From: Pseudomonadota bacterium
GTDB taxonomy: Bacteria > Pseudomonadota > Gammaproteobacteria > Xanthomonadales > Rhodanobacteraceae
Reading direction: 5' to 3'
Length of the DNA: 64,000 nt
NCBI GenBank assembly: GCA_018240465.1
Contig: JAFEFS010000074.1
Span: 62,001-126,000, forward strand
Shown here: piece after piece, positions 1-9,060 of the stretch
Layout of the letters: every line of letters starts with the position of its first letter
Numbering within the stretch: the stretch's first letter is position 1
Position numbers and translations under genes: made by a program
The notes under the pieces: generated by a model
Told to the model about the DNA's origin: nothing
Databases searched by the model: none
The model's input: only the letters and a program-made list of their open reading frames with translations

Positions 1-31
1 TCGCGGCAGAATCGAGGTTTTCGGGGAGCGC

Positions 32-1201
32 ATGTCGATGAATTCTGTTTCGTCTCGTCGCAGTTTCCTTTCCGCCGCTGCGGCAATCGGCGCGGCAGCG
101 ATGCTGCCATCGTCGAATCGCTCCGTGCTGGCGGCTACGGCGCCATCCTCCGCCCCGGCCTGGGCCGGATACACCGGGACGGTCGTGATCGATACGCTCG
201 GCAGTCCCGGCGGCGCGATCGACGATGACTCCAATCAGCTCAGCGCGCGCGATCTGGATGACGTACGCAAGTCGGGCCTGACCGCGCTCAACCTGACCGT
301 GAACGCCGACGGCATCGGCAGCTATGCACGCAATTTCGAAGGCGCGATCGGCGAGATCGCCTACTGGAATGCACAGATCGCCGCGCATTCCGACGCGCTG
401 ATGCAGGTTCGCCGCGCGGCCGACATTGCCGAGGCCAAGCGCAGCGGCCGCCTCGGCCTGATCTACGGCTTCCAGGACGCGGCACCGTTCGGCGAGAGCC
501 TCGATCGTCTCGACACGTTCTGGAATCTCGGCGTGCGCATCTACCAGCTCACCTACAACAAACGCAATCTCGTCGGCGACGGGTGTCTCGAACCCGCCAA
601 CGCCGGAATCTCCGCATTCGGCCGCAAGCTGGTCGAGAAATTGAACGAGCGCAAAGCGCTGGTCGACCTTGCGCACGCCGGCGAGCGCACCACACTCGAT
701 GCCGCCGCCGCGTCGAAAGCGCCGATCGCGATTTCGCATACCGGCTGTTCTGCGATCAATCCGAATCCGCGCAACAAGACCGACAACGAGTTGAAGCAGG
801 TCGCCGACAAGGGTGGTTATGTTGGCATTTACCTGATGCCGTTCCTGCGCGGCAAAGGTCAGCCGATGGCGGCGGATCTGATCGCGCATCTCGAACATGC
901 GATCGACGTCTGCGGCGAGGATCACGTCGGCATCGGCACTGACGGCTCGATCTCGCCGATCGCGGTGACGCCCGAGTTCAAGAAGAAGTTCGCCGACGAG
1001 ATCGCGGACCGGCGCAAGCGCGGCATCTCGGCGCCTGGCGAGGACCCGAACGTCTACACTTTCATTCCCGATCTGAACCGTGCCGACCGCTTCGATCGCA
1101 TCGCCGAATTGCTCGCCGCGCGCAAACATCCGGATGCGTGCATCGCGAAGATCCTCGGCGGCAATTTCGCCCGCCTTTTGAATGACGTATGGGGAGCATG
1201 A
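32..1201 (+). CDS. Tat-exported M19 (renal dipeptidase-like) family protein
   Basis: About 389 residues. The N-terminus has a twin-arginine motif (SRRSFL, residues 8-13) followed by an Ala-rich hydrophobic stretch, so Tat export to the periplasm is predicted. The body resembles membrane/renal dipeptidases (peptidase M19). VDLAH and ISHTG carry the two His of the second metal site, and GIGTDGS carries the active-site Asp. The usual N-terminal H-x-D metal pair and the bridging Glu are not visible: the corresponding segments read VIDTLG and YGFQDAAP. Activity may therefore differ from a classical dipeptidase. A GGGGAG ribosome site at 23-28 suits ATG at 32 or, with better spacing, ATG at 38. The stop lies at the start of the next gene, suggesting translational coupling. 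Confidence 0.85.
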   Translation: MSMNSVSSRRSFLSAAAAIGAAAMLPSSNRSVLAATAPSSAPAWAGYTGTVVIDTLGSPGGAIDDDSNQLSARDLDDVRKSGLTALNLTVNADGIGSYARNFEGAIGEIAYWNAQIAAHSDALMQVRRAADIAEAKRSGRLGLIYGFQDAAPFGESLDRLDTFWNLGVRIYQLTYNKRNLVGDGCLEPANAGISAFGRKLVEKLNERKALVDLAHAGERTTLDAAAASKAPIAISHTGCSAINPNPRNKTDNELKQVADKGGYVGIYLMPFLRGKGQPMAADLIAHLEHAIDVCGEDHVGIGTDGSISPIAVTPEFKKKFADEIADRRKRGISAPGEDPNVYTFIPDLNRADRFDRIAELLAARKHPDACIAKILGGNFARLLNDVWGA

Positions 1202-1203
1202 CG

Positions 1204-1659
1204 ATGGGCGTTTCGAAAACGATCAAATCTGCCGCCTTGGTTGCGTGCACGCTCGCAGCTGCCAGCGCCGTTGCGGTCGAGCCCGAATTCTTCGCGCGCA
1301 AGGCCGCGCCGGGCCAGCCGAGCTATCCGTTTTCCGAAGCGGTGCGCGTCGGCGACATGCTCTACCTGTCGGGCGAAATCGGTCTTGGCGCGGACGGCAA
1401 GCTCGTCGCCGGTGGCATCAAGGCGGAAGCGAAGCAGATGATGGACAACATCGGCGCCAACCTCGCGCGCCATGGTTCCTCGTTCGACGGAGTCGTGCAA
1501 TGCACGGTCGCGCTGGCGGACATCGCCGACTGGCCGGCGTTCAACGAGGTATACCGAGGCTATTTCAGCAAACACTTTCCGGTGCGCATGGCGTATGCCA
1601 CGCGCGGACTCGCGCTGGGCGCGAGGGTCGAGGTGCAGTGCAATGCCGTGGTGAAGTAG
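1204..1659 (+). CDS. RidA/YjgF family protein with signal peptide
   Basis: A RidA (YjgF/YER057c/UK114) fold protein. Known relatives hydrolyse reactive enamine/imine intermediates. The core reads YPFSEAVRVGDMLYLSGEIG, then AKQMMDNIGANL and a C-terminal FPVRMAYATRGLALGARVEVQ; the Arg after FPV fits the carboxylate-binding Arg of the family. The first ~24 residues form a hydrophobic signal peptide ending AVAVE, so this copy is probably periplasmic, unlike cytosolic RidA. GGGGAG at 1191-1196 is ideally spaced for ATG 1204; ATG 1189 and 1198 are in-frame alternatives, and 1198 would overlap the upstream TGA. It is probably co-transcribed with the dipeptidase-like gene. Confidence 0.85.
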   Translation: MGVSKTIKSAALVACTLAAASAVAVEPEFFARKAAPGQPSYPFSEAVRVGDMLYLSGEIGLGADGKLVAGGIKAEAKQMMDNIGANLARHGSSFDGVVQCTVALADIADWPAFNEVYRGYFSKHFPVRMAYATRGLALGARVEVQCNAVVK

Positions 1660-1712
1660 GGGCGCGCTTTTCGCGCGCCGCGCGTGAAAGTAGTCGATAC
1701 GTCTGAGTGCTT

Positions 1713-1739
1713 GCTCGTCATTCCGGCGCAAGCCGGAAT
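1713..1739. repeat. GTCATTCC-type intergenic palindrome, copy 1
   Basis: A hairpin with arms ATTCCGGC/GCCGGAAT and a 4-nt loop, preceded by GCTCGTC. It belongs to a dispersed REP-like family; other copies in this window are near 2378-2402, 2427-2445, 44895-44925 and 54469-54507. No function can be assigned. Confidence 0.7.
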
Positions 1740-1800
1740 CCATTTTGATCTTGCTCTGTTTCTGTAGTCGCGTCCCTTCGCCTTTCCGCGTGCGGGTTAC

Positions 1801-2361
1801 TTTCAAGAGCACCAGCTTCCACTCGTCCTTCGGACGAGCGGGTCACTTTCTTGTCAGCAGCGACAAGAAAGTAACCAAAGAAACGCCGCCCCGGATGCCG
1901 CGCCCTTCGCGCTAGGCGCTACGGGTACGCGAGGTCATGCCGGGGTTCGCTCGACGTACATCCGTGTACGTTCGCGAACTCGTGCGCATCGTGCGCGCGA
2001 CCCTGACGGGCTGATCCGTCCTGCCCTCGCCGCGACAAACGGGGACCCGAAGATCACAAGACGGATACAGAACCAAAGCCAAGCGCGCAGGATGCGCGTT
2101 GCTCTTGCTCTTGTGGGTCCCCATCGCCTTGCGGCGGCAGCGGACGAAAAGGCCCGCAGGGTCGGCGCGATGGATCGCGTCGATTCCGTTGTTGCACACG
2201 GATGTGCAATCAACGGAACCCGGCCGCTGACGCGGACCCGGAGCGCAGGATGCGCGCAGGGCGCAATGCTCTGGGGCGTGTTTCTTTGGTTAGCTTTCTT
2301 TGCACGAGCAAAGAAAGTAACCCGCTCGTCCGCAGGACGAGTGGAAGCTCTTGCTCTTGAA
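1801..2361. repeat. 560-bp gene-free element with ~90-bp inverted ends and internal hairpins
   Basis: The left end (1801-1893) and right end (2272-2361) are imperfect reverse complements. Both carry the order TTTCAAGAGCA, CCACTCGTCC, GGACGAGCGGG, ACTTTCTT, GAAAGTAACCAAAGAAAC. Each end contains a perfect 7-bp hairpin (CTCGTCC/GGACGAG at 1822-1838) and a second hairpin (TCTTGTC/GACAAGA on the left). Inside are more palindromes: CGTACA/TGTACG at 1955-1970, and a 15-bp stem with one bulge at 2184-2218. Open frames across it look like chance GC-rich frames with no recognisable protein. It is probably a non-autonomous repeat (MITE-like) or folded intergenic element; no transposase is present. Confidence 0.7.
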
Positions 2362-2377
2362 AAACCAAAGCCACTGG

Positions 2378-2402
2378 ATTCCCGCCAGAAGCACGCGGGA
2401 AT
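2378..2402. repeat. GTCATTCC-type palindrome, copy 2 (with a half copy to 2445)
   Basis: Arms ATTCCCGC and GCGGGAAT surround a 9-nt loop, followed by GACGAGC. A half copy (GCGGGAATGACGAGC) follows at about 2431-2445. Together with copy 1 it brackets the large inverted element. Confidence 0.7.
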
Positions 2403-2496
2403 GACGAGCAAGAGCAAGGTGTAGATCTTCGCCTTCGCGGGAATGACGAGCCAAAGCCAAGCTCGCCATTCGTCGCGACCGCGAACCAGCCCCCAG

Positions 2497-5487
2497 TTAC
2501 AACTTGTCGAAATTCAAAATCGCATTGAACACGAGACCGTAAGTGCCGATCGTCTGCCCGCGCCAGATCGGGTTGGTCGCGAACAGCACGACGTGGCCGC
2601 GACCGTAGCGCGCGTCGACCACGGCAGCATGTTCGGCCAGCGAGCCCGCGCCCTGCAGCAAGCCAGCGATCAGCAGATCGTCGGCTTCACCGAAGCGCAC
2701 GACGGCGCGTGGGCGCTGATCCTCTGGAATCACCGTGGAGGGAAAGAACGGCCCCGGCCGCGCCTGGTCGATGTTGAGCGGCGTCGCCTCCCACGGCTTC
2801 GGTGCGGGCAGTACGGCGGCTTCGCTCATGGCGCGACCTTCGGGCGCGTCGGTGTCGTGCGGGCCGCCGCGGCCGGTCGGGCGCTTGAAATCCTTCGCGG
2901 TCGGCAAACCGTCGTCGCCGGTGAGCAGGTTGCTGAGCTTGAACGAAAGGCCGTCGGGGCTGTACATGCCGAATTCCTTCGCGTAGCCGTAGGTGACCGG
3001 ATGCGACTCGTCGACGGTTACACCCTGCAGGATGCTGCCGACGACCTTGAGATCCTTCGCCGGCGCGACCGACACGCCCGGCGCGAGGCCGACGTCGATG
3101 GCGAACTTCGCCGCGTCGCCCGCGGCGAGCAGCAGGCCGCCCTCGTTGACGAAGCGTTGCAGATGCGCGAGGCCGGACGCGCCGAGGCCGGGGCGGATGT
3201 CGTCGGTTTGGTCGATGCCCATGTTCGGCGTCAGCGCGGTCTTCTTCCACGGCATCGCGTTACCCCACAGCGGCAGGCCGTTGAGCACGAGCTGCGAGTT
3301 GTCGGCGCCGATCGGTGCGAACAGGATGACGTCGTACTTGCCCCTCAGGTTGTCGTCGCGCGCGGCGGTTTGCGTCGAGATGTAGTCGTAGGGTATGGCG
3401 AGTTTGTCGAATGCCTGGCGCCACCAGCCTTCGGTCTGCGTCGACAGCCAGGTGTGCATCAGCGCGATGCGCGGCGCGCCGAGCCTGTGCGTGGCTACGT
3501 TCGGCTCCGAGGCAATCGTCCAGGCGTCGAGATCGAGTTCGCCGAGTTTTTTCGACAATGCGGCGCCATCGACCTTGCGCACGATCCAGGTACCCACCGG
3601 GAAATGCCTGCCGGCGGCGTCGAACGGTTTTTCGGCCACCGCGATATCGGTGCCTTTGAACGCGTAACGCAACGTCATCAGCGAGGTATCGGCATGGTTT
3701 TCGATCAGGTAGACGTTGCCGTTGCCCTGTACGCCGCCGCGCGCAGGCACCGGCTCGCGCAGCGTTTCCATCGGCGCCTTGAGGATGTTGTTGTCGGTGA
3801 CGCGCACGACCTCCGCACCGAACATGTCGCCGAGCGCCCAGGCGGTGTCGTCATAGGGGTGCTTTTGCGGATCGTCCGGCGACCAGTACTGGCGGTCGAG
3901 CAGGGTGTCGGCGATGCGAGAGTAGGGCTGGTCCATGCGCACGACGTAGCTGCCGGTGGGAAAGGTGCGCGCAACCGTTTTCGGTTTCGCATCCCGGGTG
4001 GGCTTGTCGTCCTTCTTCGCATCGTCCTTGGCGTCGTCTTTGGGCGGCGCGGGTACCTGCACCGTGATCGGCGCGGTTGCGCGGCTGACTTCGGCGTGCT
4101 GCAACTGGAGCACATGCAGCAGCCGGCGCTGCGCATCGCGATGCACGTCGTCGGCAGCGAGCACGTAGGCAGCGGGGCCGGCGGCGGCGGGCTTCTCGAC
4201 CGAGCGCTTGGCCTTGAGCCAGAAATTGCGCAGGAAGGTTTTTTCGTTGTCGGCAAAATAGTTGAGCGTGGAAAGCAGCGCGCTCTGCTGGTAGTTGTTG
4301 TTGTTGCGCTGCGACCAGAGCACCTTCGGCAGCGGTGGGTTCGGCCGGTACCAGGTGCGCGCGTATTCGCTTGGGTCGAGGATGCGCTCCACCGTGTCCG
4401 CGCCGGAATTGCCGAAGGTTTCGTAGAGCCGGCTGATGCCGTTGTGCATCGCCGCCATGAACATCAGATAGCCCGGGCTCCAGGTGTCGAAATCGCCGTG
4501 GGTGAACACGCCGGGCATGCCGAATTTGGTCAGCTCCTGCACGTTGCTCCAGCCGAGCTGCTGCCATTCGCCGACGAGAATCGGATCGACCCAGGCGTTG
4601 TACGGGCCATCGCCCACGGTGTTGTCGTAGAGAAACGGCACAGATTCGTGCAGATCGTGCAGCACCTGCGCGTGCCAGCCGAGATAGGTGTCGAGCACAT
4701 TGCGCGAAAGCGCGAGCGTCAGCCCCATCGCATCGCGATTGTTGTCGTGGGCGACGTAGTGGCCCCAGTACATCAGCGGCGGCGGCGTCTTGCCGGGGTT
4801 GGCGCGGTGCCAGTTGTAGAGATCAACCATGCGGTCGCGGCCATCGGTCTCAACGACCGGCGTGATCAGGGTGATGACCTTGGAGCGGATCTTCCTGATG
4901 TATGGCGCATCGTCGACGGCGAGGCGGTAGGCCAGTTCCATCAGCGCGGTCGGCGAACCGGTTTCGGGCGAGTGGATGGTTCCGGTGATGTAGTAGACCG
5001 GCGTCGTCTGCGCGACGAGCGCATCGGCTTTGGCATCGTCGAGGGCTATCGTGCGCGGGTCGGCGAGTTGCGCCAGACGCGCATCGTTCTCCTTGAGGTT
5101 CGCGAGTAGCGCTTCGTCGGCGACGGCGACGGCGATCATCTCTCGACCTTCCTCGCTCTTGCCGATGCGGAATACCTTGACGCGCGGCGTCGACGCGGCG
5201 AGCAGGTCGAAATAGCGCGTGATGTCTTTCGTGTACGGCAGCATGTTCGGCGCGCCGGACACGTCGCCGAGCACCTTGGCCGGCGTCGGCACGGTGTTCG
5301 ACGCAGGCAGGTAGCGGGTCAGCGGCGAGTTGAACTGCTCGCCGGTCGTGTATTCGGCAATTTTTTTTCCATAGGCCTCGTCGACCGGTTGCTGTGGATC
5401 GCGCGCAAAGATGTCGGCGGCGAGCGCCGCGGTGGTTGCAGCATTGATTGCGATCAGCGCGAATGCGCAGGACAAGCGAAGGAACAT
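2497..5487 (-). CDS. exported M14 zinc carboxypeptidase family protein
   Basis: 996 residues starting MFLRLSCAFALIAINAATTA, a Sec signal peptide. ATG 5487 has GAGGAG 7 nt upstream; an in-frame extension of about 100 Arg-rich residues to 5787 looks spurious. The N-terminal third is a peptidase M14 catalytic domain. H-S-P-E (172-175) gives the first Zn His and Glu, NWHR and NNRD follow, and HDLHES (277-282) supplies the third ligand region. The C-terminal half resembles the class I glutamine amidotransferase-like domain often attached to large bacterial M14 proteins, including an ILFAPIGADNSQL stretch. It is likely a periplasmic peptidase that feeds on peptides or acts on cell-wall material; the substrate is unknown. 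A short gap separates it from the upstream sulfotransferase-like gene on the same strand. Confidence 0.9.
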   Translation of the reverse strand: MFLRLSCAFALIAINAATTAALAADIFARDPQQPVDEAYGKKIAEYTTGEQFNSPLTRYLPASNTVPTPAKVLGDVSGAPNMLPYTKDITRYFDLLAASTPRVKVFRIGKSEEGREMIAVAVADEALLANLKENDARLAQLADPRTIALDDAKADALVAQTTPVYYITGTIHSPETGSPTALMELAYRLAVDDAPYIRKIRSKVITLITPVVETDGRDRMVDLYNWHRANPGKTPPPLMYWGHYVAHDNNRDAMGLTLALSRNVLDTYLGWHAQVLHDLHESVPFLYDNTVGDGPYNAWVDPILVGEWQQLGWSNVQELTKFGMPGVFTHGDFDTWSPGYLMFMAAMHNGISRLYETFGNSGADTVERILDPSEYARTWYRPNPPLPKVLWSQRNNNNYQQSALLSTLNYFADNEKTFLRNFWLKAKRSVEKPAAAGPAAYVLAADDVHRDAQRRLLHVLQLQHAEVSRATAPITVQVPAPPKDDAKDDAKKDDKPTRDAKPKTVARTFPTGSYVVRMDQPYSRIADTLLDRQYWSPDDPQKHPYDDTAWALGDMFGAEVVRVTDNNILKAPMETLREPVPARGGVQGNGNVYLIENHADTSLMTLRYAFKGTDIAVAEKPFDAAGRHFPVGTWIVRKVDGAALSKKLGELDLDAWTIASEPNVATHRLGAPRIALMHTWLSTQTEGWWRQAFDKLAIPYDYISTQTAARDDNLRGKYDVILFAPIGADNSQLVLNGLPLWGNAMPWKKTALTPNMGIDQTDDIRPGLGASGLAHLQRFVNEGGLLLAAGDAAKFAIDVGLAPGVSVAPAKDLKVVGSILQGVTVDESHPVTYGYAKEFGMYSPDGLSFKLSNLLTGDDGLPTAKDFKRPTGRGGPHDTDAPEGRAMSEAAVLPAPKPWEATPLNIDQARPGPFFPSTVIPEDQRPRAVVRFGEADDLLIAGLLQGAGSLAEHAAVVDARYGRGHVVLFATNPIWRGQTIGTYGLVFNAILNFDKL

Positions 5488-5552
5488 GCGGTACTCCTCA
5501 GGTATCGATACGAGGACGTTTGGCGGCGTCCGGGTTGAAACAGCCCAGCTGG

Positions 5553-6299
5553 CTAGCGCGTCACCACGATGCGATGCCGGTGCAGGCGCTCGTAGTCGAC
5601 CATGCAGGCGTCGATCACCTTGCGATAGCGCTCCGGCACGCGCAGGTCGCGCTCGCACCAGGGCTCGAAACCGGTGGATTTGAGCACCGCGGCGTACCAG
5701 TGGGGCGCCCAGATGCCGTCGCTGGCGCGGGGACCGGCGGGCCAGTGCAGCATGCGATCGGTGAATGGAATGCCGAGCCGCTCGCACAGGCTGCGCAGAT
5801 GCGCTTCGGGGGCCTTGAGAAACCCGTCGGAATCGATCACCGGCGGCGGGGTCGCGGCGCGCGCCGCGATCTCATCGTAGAGCGCCGCTTGCTGCGGTAC
5901 GCCGATATCGTCCGCGGTCACCTCGGCATCCGGCCGGCTCTTGATGTACGACAGCAGCACTGCACGCGGGTCGCGGATCAGGAATGCGTGGCTGAGCTGG
6001 CCGAACCAGTCATGGCCGATGTGGCGCAGCATGTGGTGCGTCATGTGCTTCTGGTAGAACACACGGCGACCGTCGGGCACCGGCCCGGTCAGTGCGGCGA
6101 CGACGCGGCGCCAGTCGGTTTCGCCCGCGGCGATGACGGCCTCGCGCGCCGGGTGGTCGCTTTGCGTCTGCTTCAGGTAATGCGCGTAGAACGGTTCGTC
6201 GATGACTGCGCAGTCGGCGCGGTTTTCGAACGCGCGCATCATCGCGGTCGAGATGTTGCGCGGACCCGACCACATCGCGATGCGCACACTGCCGCTCAT
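5553..6299 (-). CDS. sulfotransferase-like P-loop protein
   Basis: 248 residues beginning MSGSVRIAMWSGPRNISTAM. The WSGPRNISTAMMRAF segment matches the phosphate-binding loop of the sulfotransferase-like family found beside or fused to branched-chain aminotransferases. HAFLIRDPRAVLLSY resembles the second PAPS-binding region of sulfotransferases. Its ATG overlaps the stop of the upstream aminotransferase (ATGA), so the two are translationally coupled. No sulfotransferase reaction is demonstrated for most of this family, and the substrate is unknown. Confidence 0.8.
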   Translation of the reverse strand: MSGSVRIAMWSGPRNISTAMMRAFENRADCAVIDEPFYAHYLKQTQSDHPAREAVIAAGETDWRRVVAALTGPVPDGRRVFYQKHMTHHMLRHIGHDWFGQLSHAFLIRDPRAVLLSYIKSRPDAEVTADDIGVPQQAALYDEIAARAATPPPVIDSDGFLKAPEAHLRSLCERLGIPFTDRMLHWPAGPRASDGIWAPHWYAAVLKSTGFEPWCERDLRVPERYRKVIDACMVDYERLHRHRIVVTR

Positions 6300-7228
6300 G
6301 TCGGGTTCGGTATCCCGCGCGCGGCGACATCGCGCGCGATCAGTTCGCGGTACAGCGTTTGCAGGCGCGCGACCATCGGCCCGCGGCCCTCGCTCAATTT
6401 GCGCCCGTCAACTTCGGTCACGGGGGCCACGCCCGCGAACGTGCCGGTGACGAAGGCTTCGTCCGCGCCGTAGACTTCGCTCAGGCTGAAACTCTTCTCG
6501 AAGGCCGGAATGCCGGCTTCGCGGCATACGCGCAGCACGTTCGCGCGGGTGATCCCGGGCAGGCAGTACATGCCGGTCGATGTCCACACTTCGCCCTTGC
6601 GCACGATGAAGAAATGCGTCGAATTGCAGGTCGCGACGAAGCCGTGCGGATCGAGCATCAGCGCCTCGTCGGCGCCGGCCTTGGCCGCCTGGATGCAGGC
6701 GGTGATGCAGTTGAGCTTGCTGTGGCTGTTGAGCTTCGGGTCCTGCACGTCGGGATAACCGCGGCGCACATGCACGGTGAACAGGCGGATGCCGCGCTCC
6801 AGCGTCTCCGGCTTCGGCTCCTTGTACTCGGGAATGATGACCACGGTTGCCGGCCCGATCGTCATGCGCGGGTCCTGATAGGGCGTACGCTTCACGCCGC
6901 GCGTGACCATCAGGCGGATATGCGCGTGGTCTGTCATCGCGTTGGCCGCGAGCGTGCGATGCAGCACGTTCACCAACTCCTCGCGCGTCAGGCCGATGTC
7001 CAGGTCGATCGCCTTCGCGCCTTCGTACAGGCGATCGAGATGCTGATCGAGGAAGGCAATGCCACCCGCATGCACGCGCAGGCCCTCCCAGACCCCATCG
7101 CCGAGAATGAAGCCGGAGTCGAACACCGAGACGGTCGCTTCCGCGCGCGGCTTGAGCTCGCCGTTGATGTAGATCCTGATCTCGCGGTTGCGCGGGTCGT
7201 CTACGAATTCGTGGGTGCCTTGGGACAT
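6296..7228 (-). CDS. class IV PLP aminotransferase (branched-chain/D-amino acid type)
   Basis: 310 residues. The fold-type IV landmarks are present: FDSGFILGDGVWEGLRV near the N-terminus, the HSKLN segment with the likely PLP Lys171, EALMLDPHGFVATCNSTHFF, and a C-terminal EVYGADEAFVTGTFAGVAPV. It transfers amino groups between branched-chain or D-amino acids and 2-oxoacids; sequence inspection alone does not separate IlvE from D-amino acid or 4-amino-4-deoxychorismate relatives. The start MSQGTHEF (7228) is preferred over an Arg-rich extension to 7438. It is divergent from the TldD homologue and overlaps the downstream sulfotransferase-like gene by 4 nt. Confidence 0.85.
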   Translation of the reverse strand: MSQGTHEFVDDPRNREIRIYINGELKPRAEATVSVFDSGFILGDGVWEGLRVHAGGIAFLDQHLDRLYEGAKAIDLDIGLTREELVNVLHRTLAANAMTDHAHIRLMVTRGVKRTPYQDPRMTIGPATVVIIPEYKEPKPETLERGIRLFTVHVRRGYPDVQDPKLNSHSKLNCITACIQAAKAGADEALMLDPHGFVATCNSTHFFIVRKGEVWTSTGMYCLPGITRANVLRVCREAGIPAFEKSFSLSEVYGADEAFVTGTFAGVAPVTEVDGRKLSEGRGPMVARLQTLYRELIARDVAARGIPNPT

Positions 7229-7409
7229 CGTGTTTGCTCGTCGTTGCGACAAAGCGATGGTAGCGAGTCCGGAGCATGCGCGGTATCCGGCGGTGCCGGA
7301 AGTGGTGGTCGGCACGACATTCGTGACGTTTGGCATATGACTCGCGTCGGCCGCTTTGCCAAGGTTCCGCTTTCGGCGTAACCGTACGCGAAAATACGAG
7401 GGAGGAACG

Positions 7410-9044
7410 ATGGACAGACGAGATTTCCTGAAGATCACCGGTGCCGGTCTCGGCGGCCTGGCGATACCCGCTTTCTACGGTCGCGCGATCGCCGCCGAGG
7501 AATTGCTGAGCACAATCGACGTGGCGATGAAGAAGAAGCTCGCCGATGTCGCGCTCAACGCGGCCAAGGGCAGCGGCGCGACGTATTGCGACGTGCGCAT
7601 CGGCCGTTACCTGCGCCAGTTCGTGGTCACGCGCGAGGACAAGGTGCAGAACGTGGTCAACACCGAATCGACCGGTATCGGCATCCGTGTCATCGCCAAG
7701 GGCTCGTGGGGGTTTGCCGCGACCAGCGACCTGTCCAGCGACGCCGTGGCGAAAGCCACCGCGCAGGCCGTCGCGATCGCCAAGGCCAACGCGCGCCTGC
7801 GCAGCGAACCGGTGCAGCTCGCGCCGGTGAAGGGTGTCGGCGAAGTGTCGTGGAAGACGCCGATCGTGAAGAATTCGATGCACGTGCCGATCAAGGACAA
7901 GGTCGACCTGCTGCTTGGCGTCAATGCCGATGCGATCAAGGCCGGCGCGAGCTTTATCAACTCGACCCTGTTCCTGGTCAACGAGCAGAAGTACTTCGCA
8001 TCGACCGACGGCTCCTACATCGACCAGGACGTGCATCGCATCTGGGCGCCGATGAACGTGACCTGCGTGGACAAGGCGACCGGCAAGTTCCGCTCGCGCC
8101 AGGGCTTGTCCGCGCCGCGTGGCATGGGCTTCGAATATCTCGACGCGAAGGCGGCCGACAAGATCGAGTTGCCCGGTGGCGCCGTGGTCTATCGCGATTC
8201 CTACGACATGAAGGCCGACGCGGTCGCGGCGGCGAAGCAGGCGCGCGAGAAGCTCACCGCGACTTCGGTCAAGCCGGGTAAGTACGATCTGATGCTCGAT
8301 CCGTCGCACACCTGGCTGACGATCCACGAGTCGGTCGGCCATCCCACCGAACTCGATCGCGTGCTCGGCTACGAGGCGAACTATGCCGGCACCAGCTTCG
8401 CCACGCTGGACAAGTGGCGGGACAAGTTCAAGTACGGCAGCGACAAGGTCACGATCGTCGCCGACAAGACCCAGCCCGGTTCGCTCGGCGCGGTCGGCTA
8501 CGACGACGAGGGCGTGAAGACGCAGAAATGGGATCTGATCAAGGATGGCGTACTGGTCAACTACCAGGTCATCCGCGACCAGGCGCACATCCTTGGCCTC
8601 AAGCAATCGCAGGGCTGCTGCTACGCCGATTCGTGGTCGAGCGTGCAGTTCCAGCGCATGGCCAATGTCTCGTTGCAGCCCGGCAAGGAAAAGCTGACGC
8701 CGATCGAGATGATCAAGGACATCGAGAACGGCATCTATATCGTCGGCGAGGGTTCGTTCTCGATCGACCAGCAGCGCTACAACGCGCAGTTCGGTGGGCA
8801 GCTGTTCTACGAGATCAAGAACGGCAAGGTGACCCAACCGCTCGAAGACGTGGCCTACCAGATCCGCACGCCGGAATTCTGGAACTCGTGCGTCGCGGTC
8901 TGCGACGACGGCGACTACCGCCTCGGCGGCTCTTTCTTCGACGGCAAGGGCCAGCCCGGCCAGGTTTCGGCCGTCTCGCACGGATCGAGCACGGCGCGCT
9001 TCAACGGCGTCAACGTCATCAACACCGCGCGCAGCCTCGGCTGA
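7410..9044 (+). CDS. Tat-exported TldD-family metallopeptidase homologue
   Basis: 544 residues with a clear twin-arginine signal (DRRDFLKITGAGLGG), so it is exported folded. GGGAGGAAC precedes ATG 7410. The TldD/PmbA domain includes a H-E-S-V-G-H motif (HExxxH) for metal binding within IHESVGHPTELDRVLG. In E. coli TldD the third ligand is a Cys in a C-terminal C-G-K-x-G-Q motif; here the matching segment reads D-G-K-G-Q-P with Asp511. Classical TldD/TldE act in the cytosol on microcin precursors, CcdA and similar unfolded peptides; this copy probably acts outside the cytoplasm. It is followed after 16 nt by a TldE homologue. Confidence 0.88.
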   Translation: MDRRDFLKITGAGLGGLAIPAFYGRAIAAEELLSTIDVAMKKKLADVALNAAKGSGATYCDVRIGRYLRQFVVTREDKVQNVVNTESTGIGIRVIAKGSWGFAATSDLSSDAVAKATAQAVAIAKANARLRSEPVQLAPVKGVGEVSWKTPIVKNSMHVPIKDKVDLLLGVNADAIKAGASFINSTLFLVNEQKYFASTDGSYIDQDVHRIWAPMNVTCVDKATGKFRSRQGLSAPRGMGFEYLDAKAADKIELPGGAVVYRDSYDMKADAVAAAKQAREKLTATSVKPGKYDLMLDPSHTWLTIHESVGHPTELDRVLGYEANYAGTSFATLDKWRDKFKYGSDKVTIVADKTQPGSLGAVGYDDEGVKTQKWDLIKDGVLVNYQVIRDQAHILGLKQSQGCCYADSWSSVQFQRMANVSLQPGKEKLTPIEMIKDIENGIYIVGEGSFSIDQQRYNAQFGGQLFYEIKNGKVTQPLEDVAYQIRTPEFWNSCVAVCDDGDYRLGGSFFDGKGQPGQVSAVSHGSSTARFNGVNVINTARSLG

Positions 9045-9060
9045 GGATACGGAGCACATC

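Noticed and set aside
2443..5109. An 888-residue open frame antisense to the M14 carboxypeptidase
   Set aside because: Arg/Ala/Val/Gly-rich composition without any motif, opposite a gene with intact zinc motifs and signal peptide. Long antisense frames are expected at this GC content.
5488..5787. 100-residue N-terminal extension of the M14 carboxypeptidase
   Set aside because: Arg-rich with no homology sense, whereas ATG 5487 has a good ribosome site and signal peptide.
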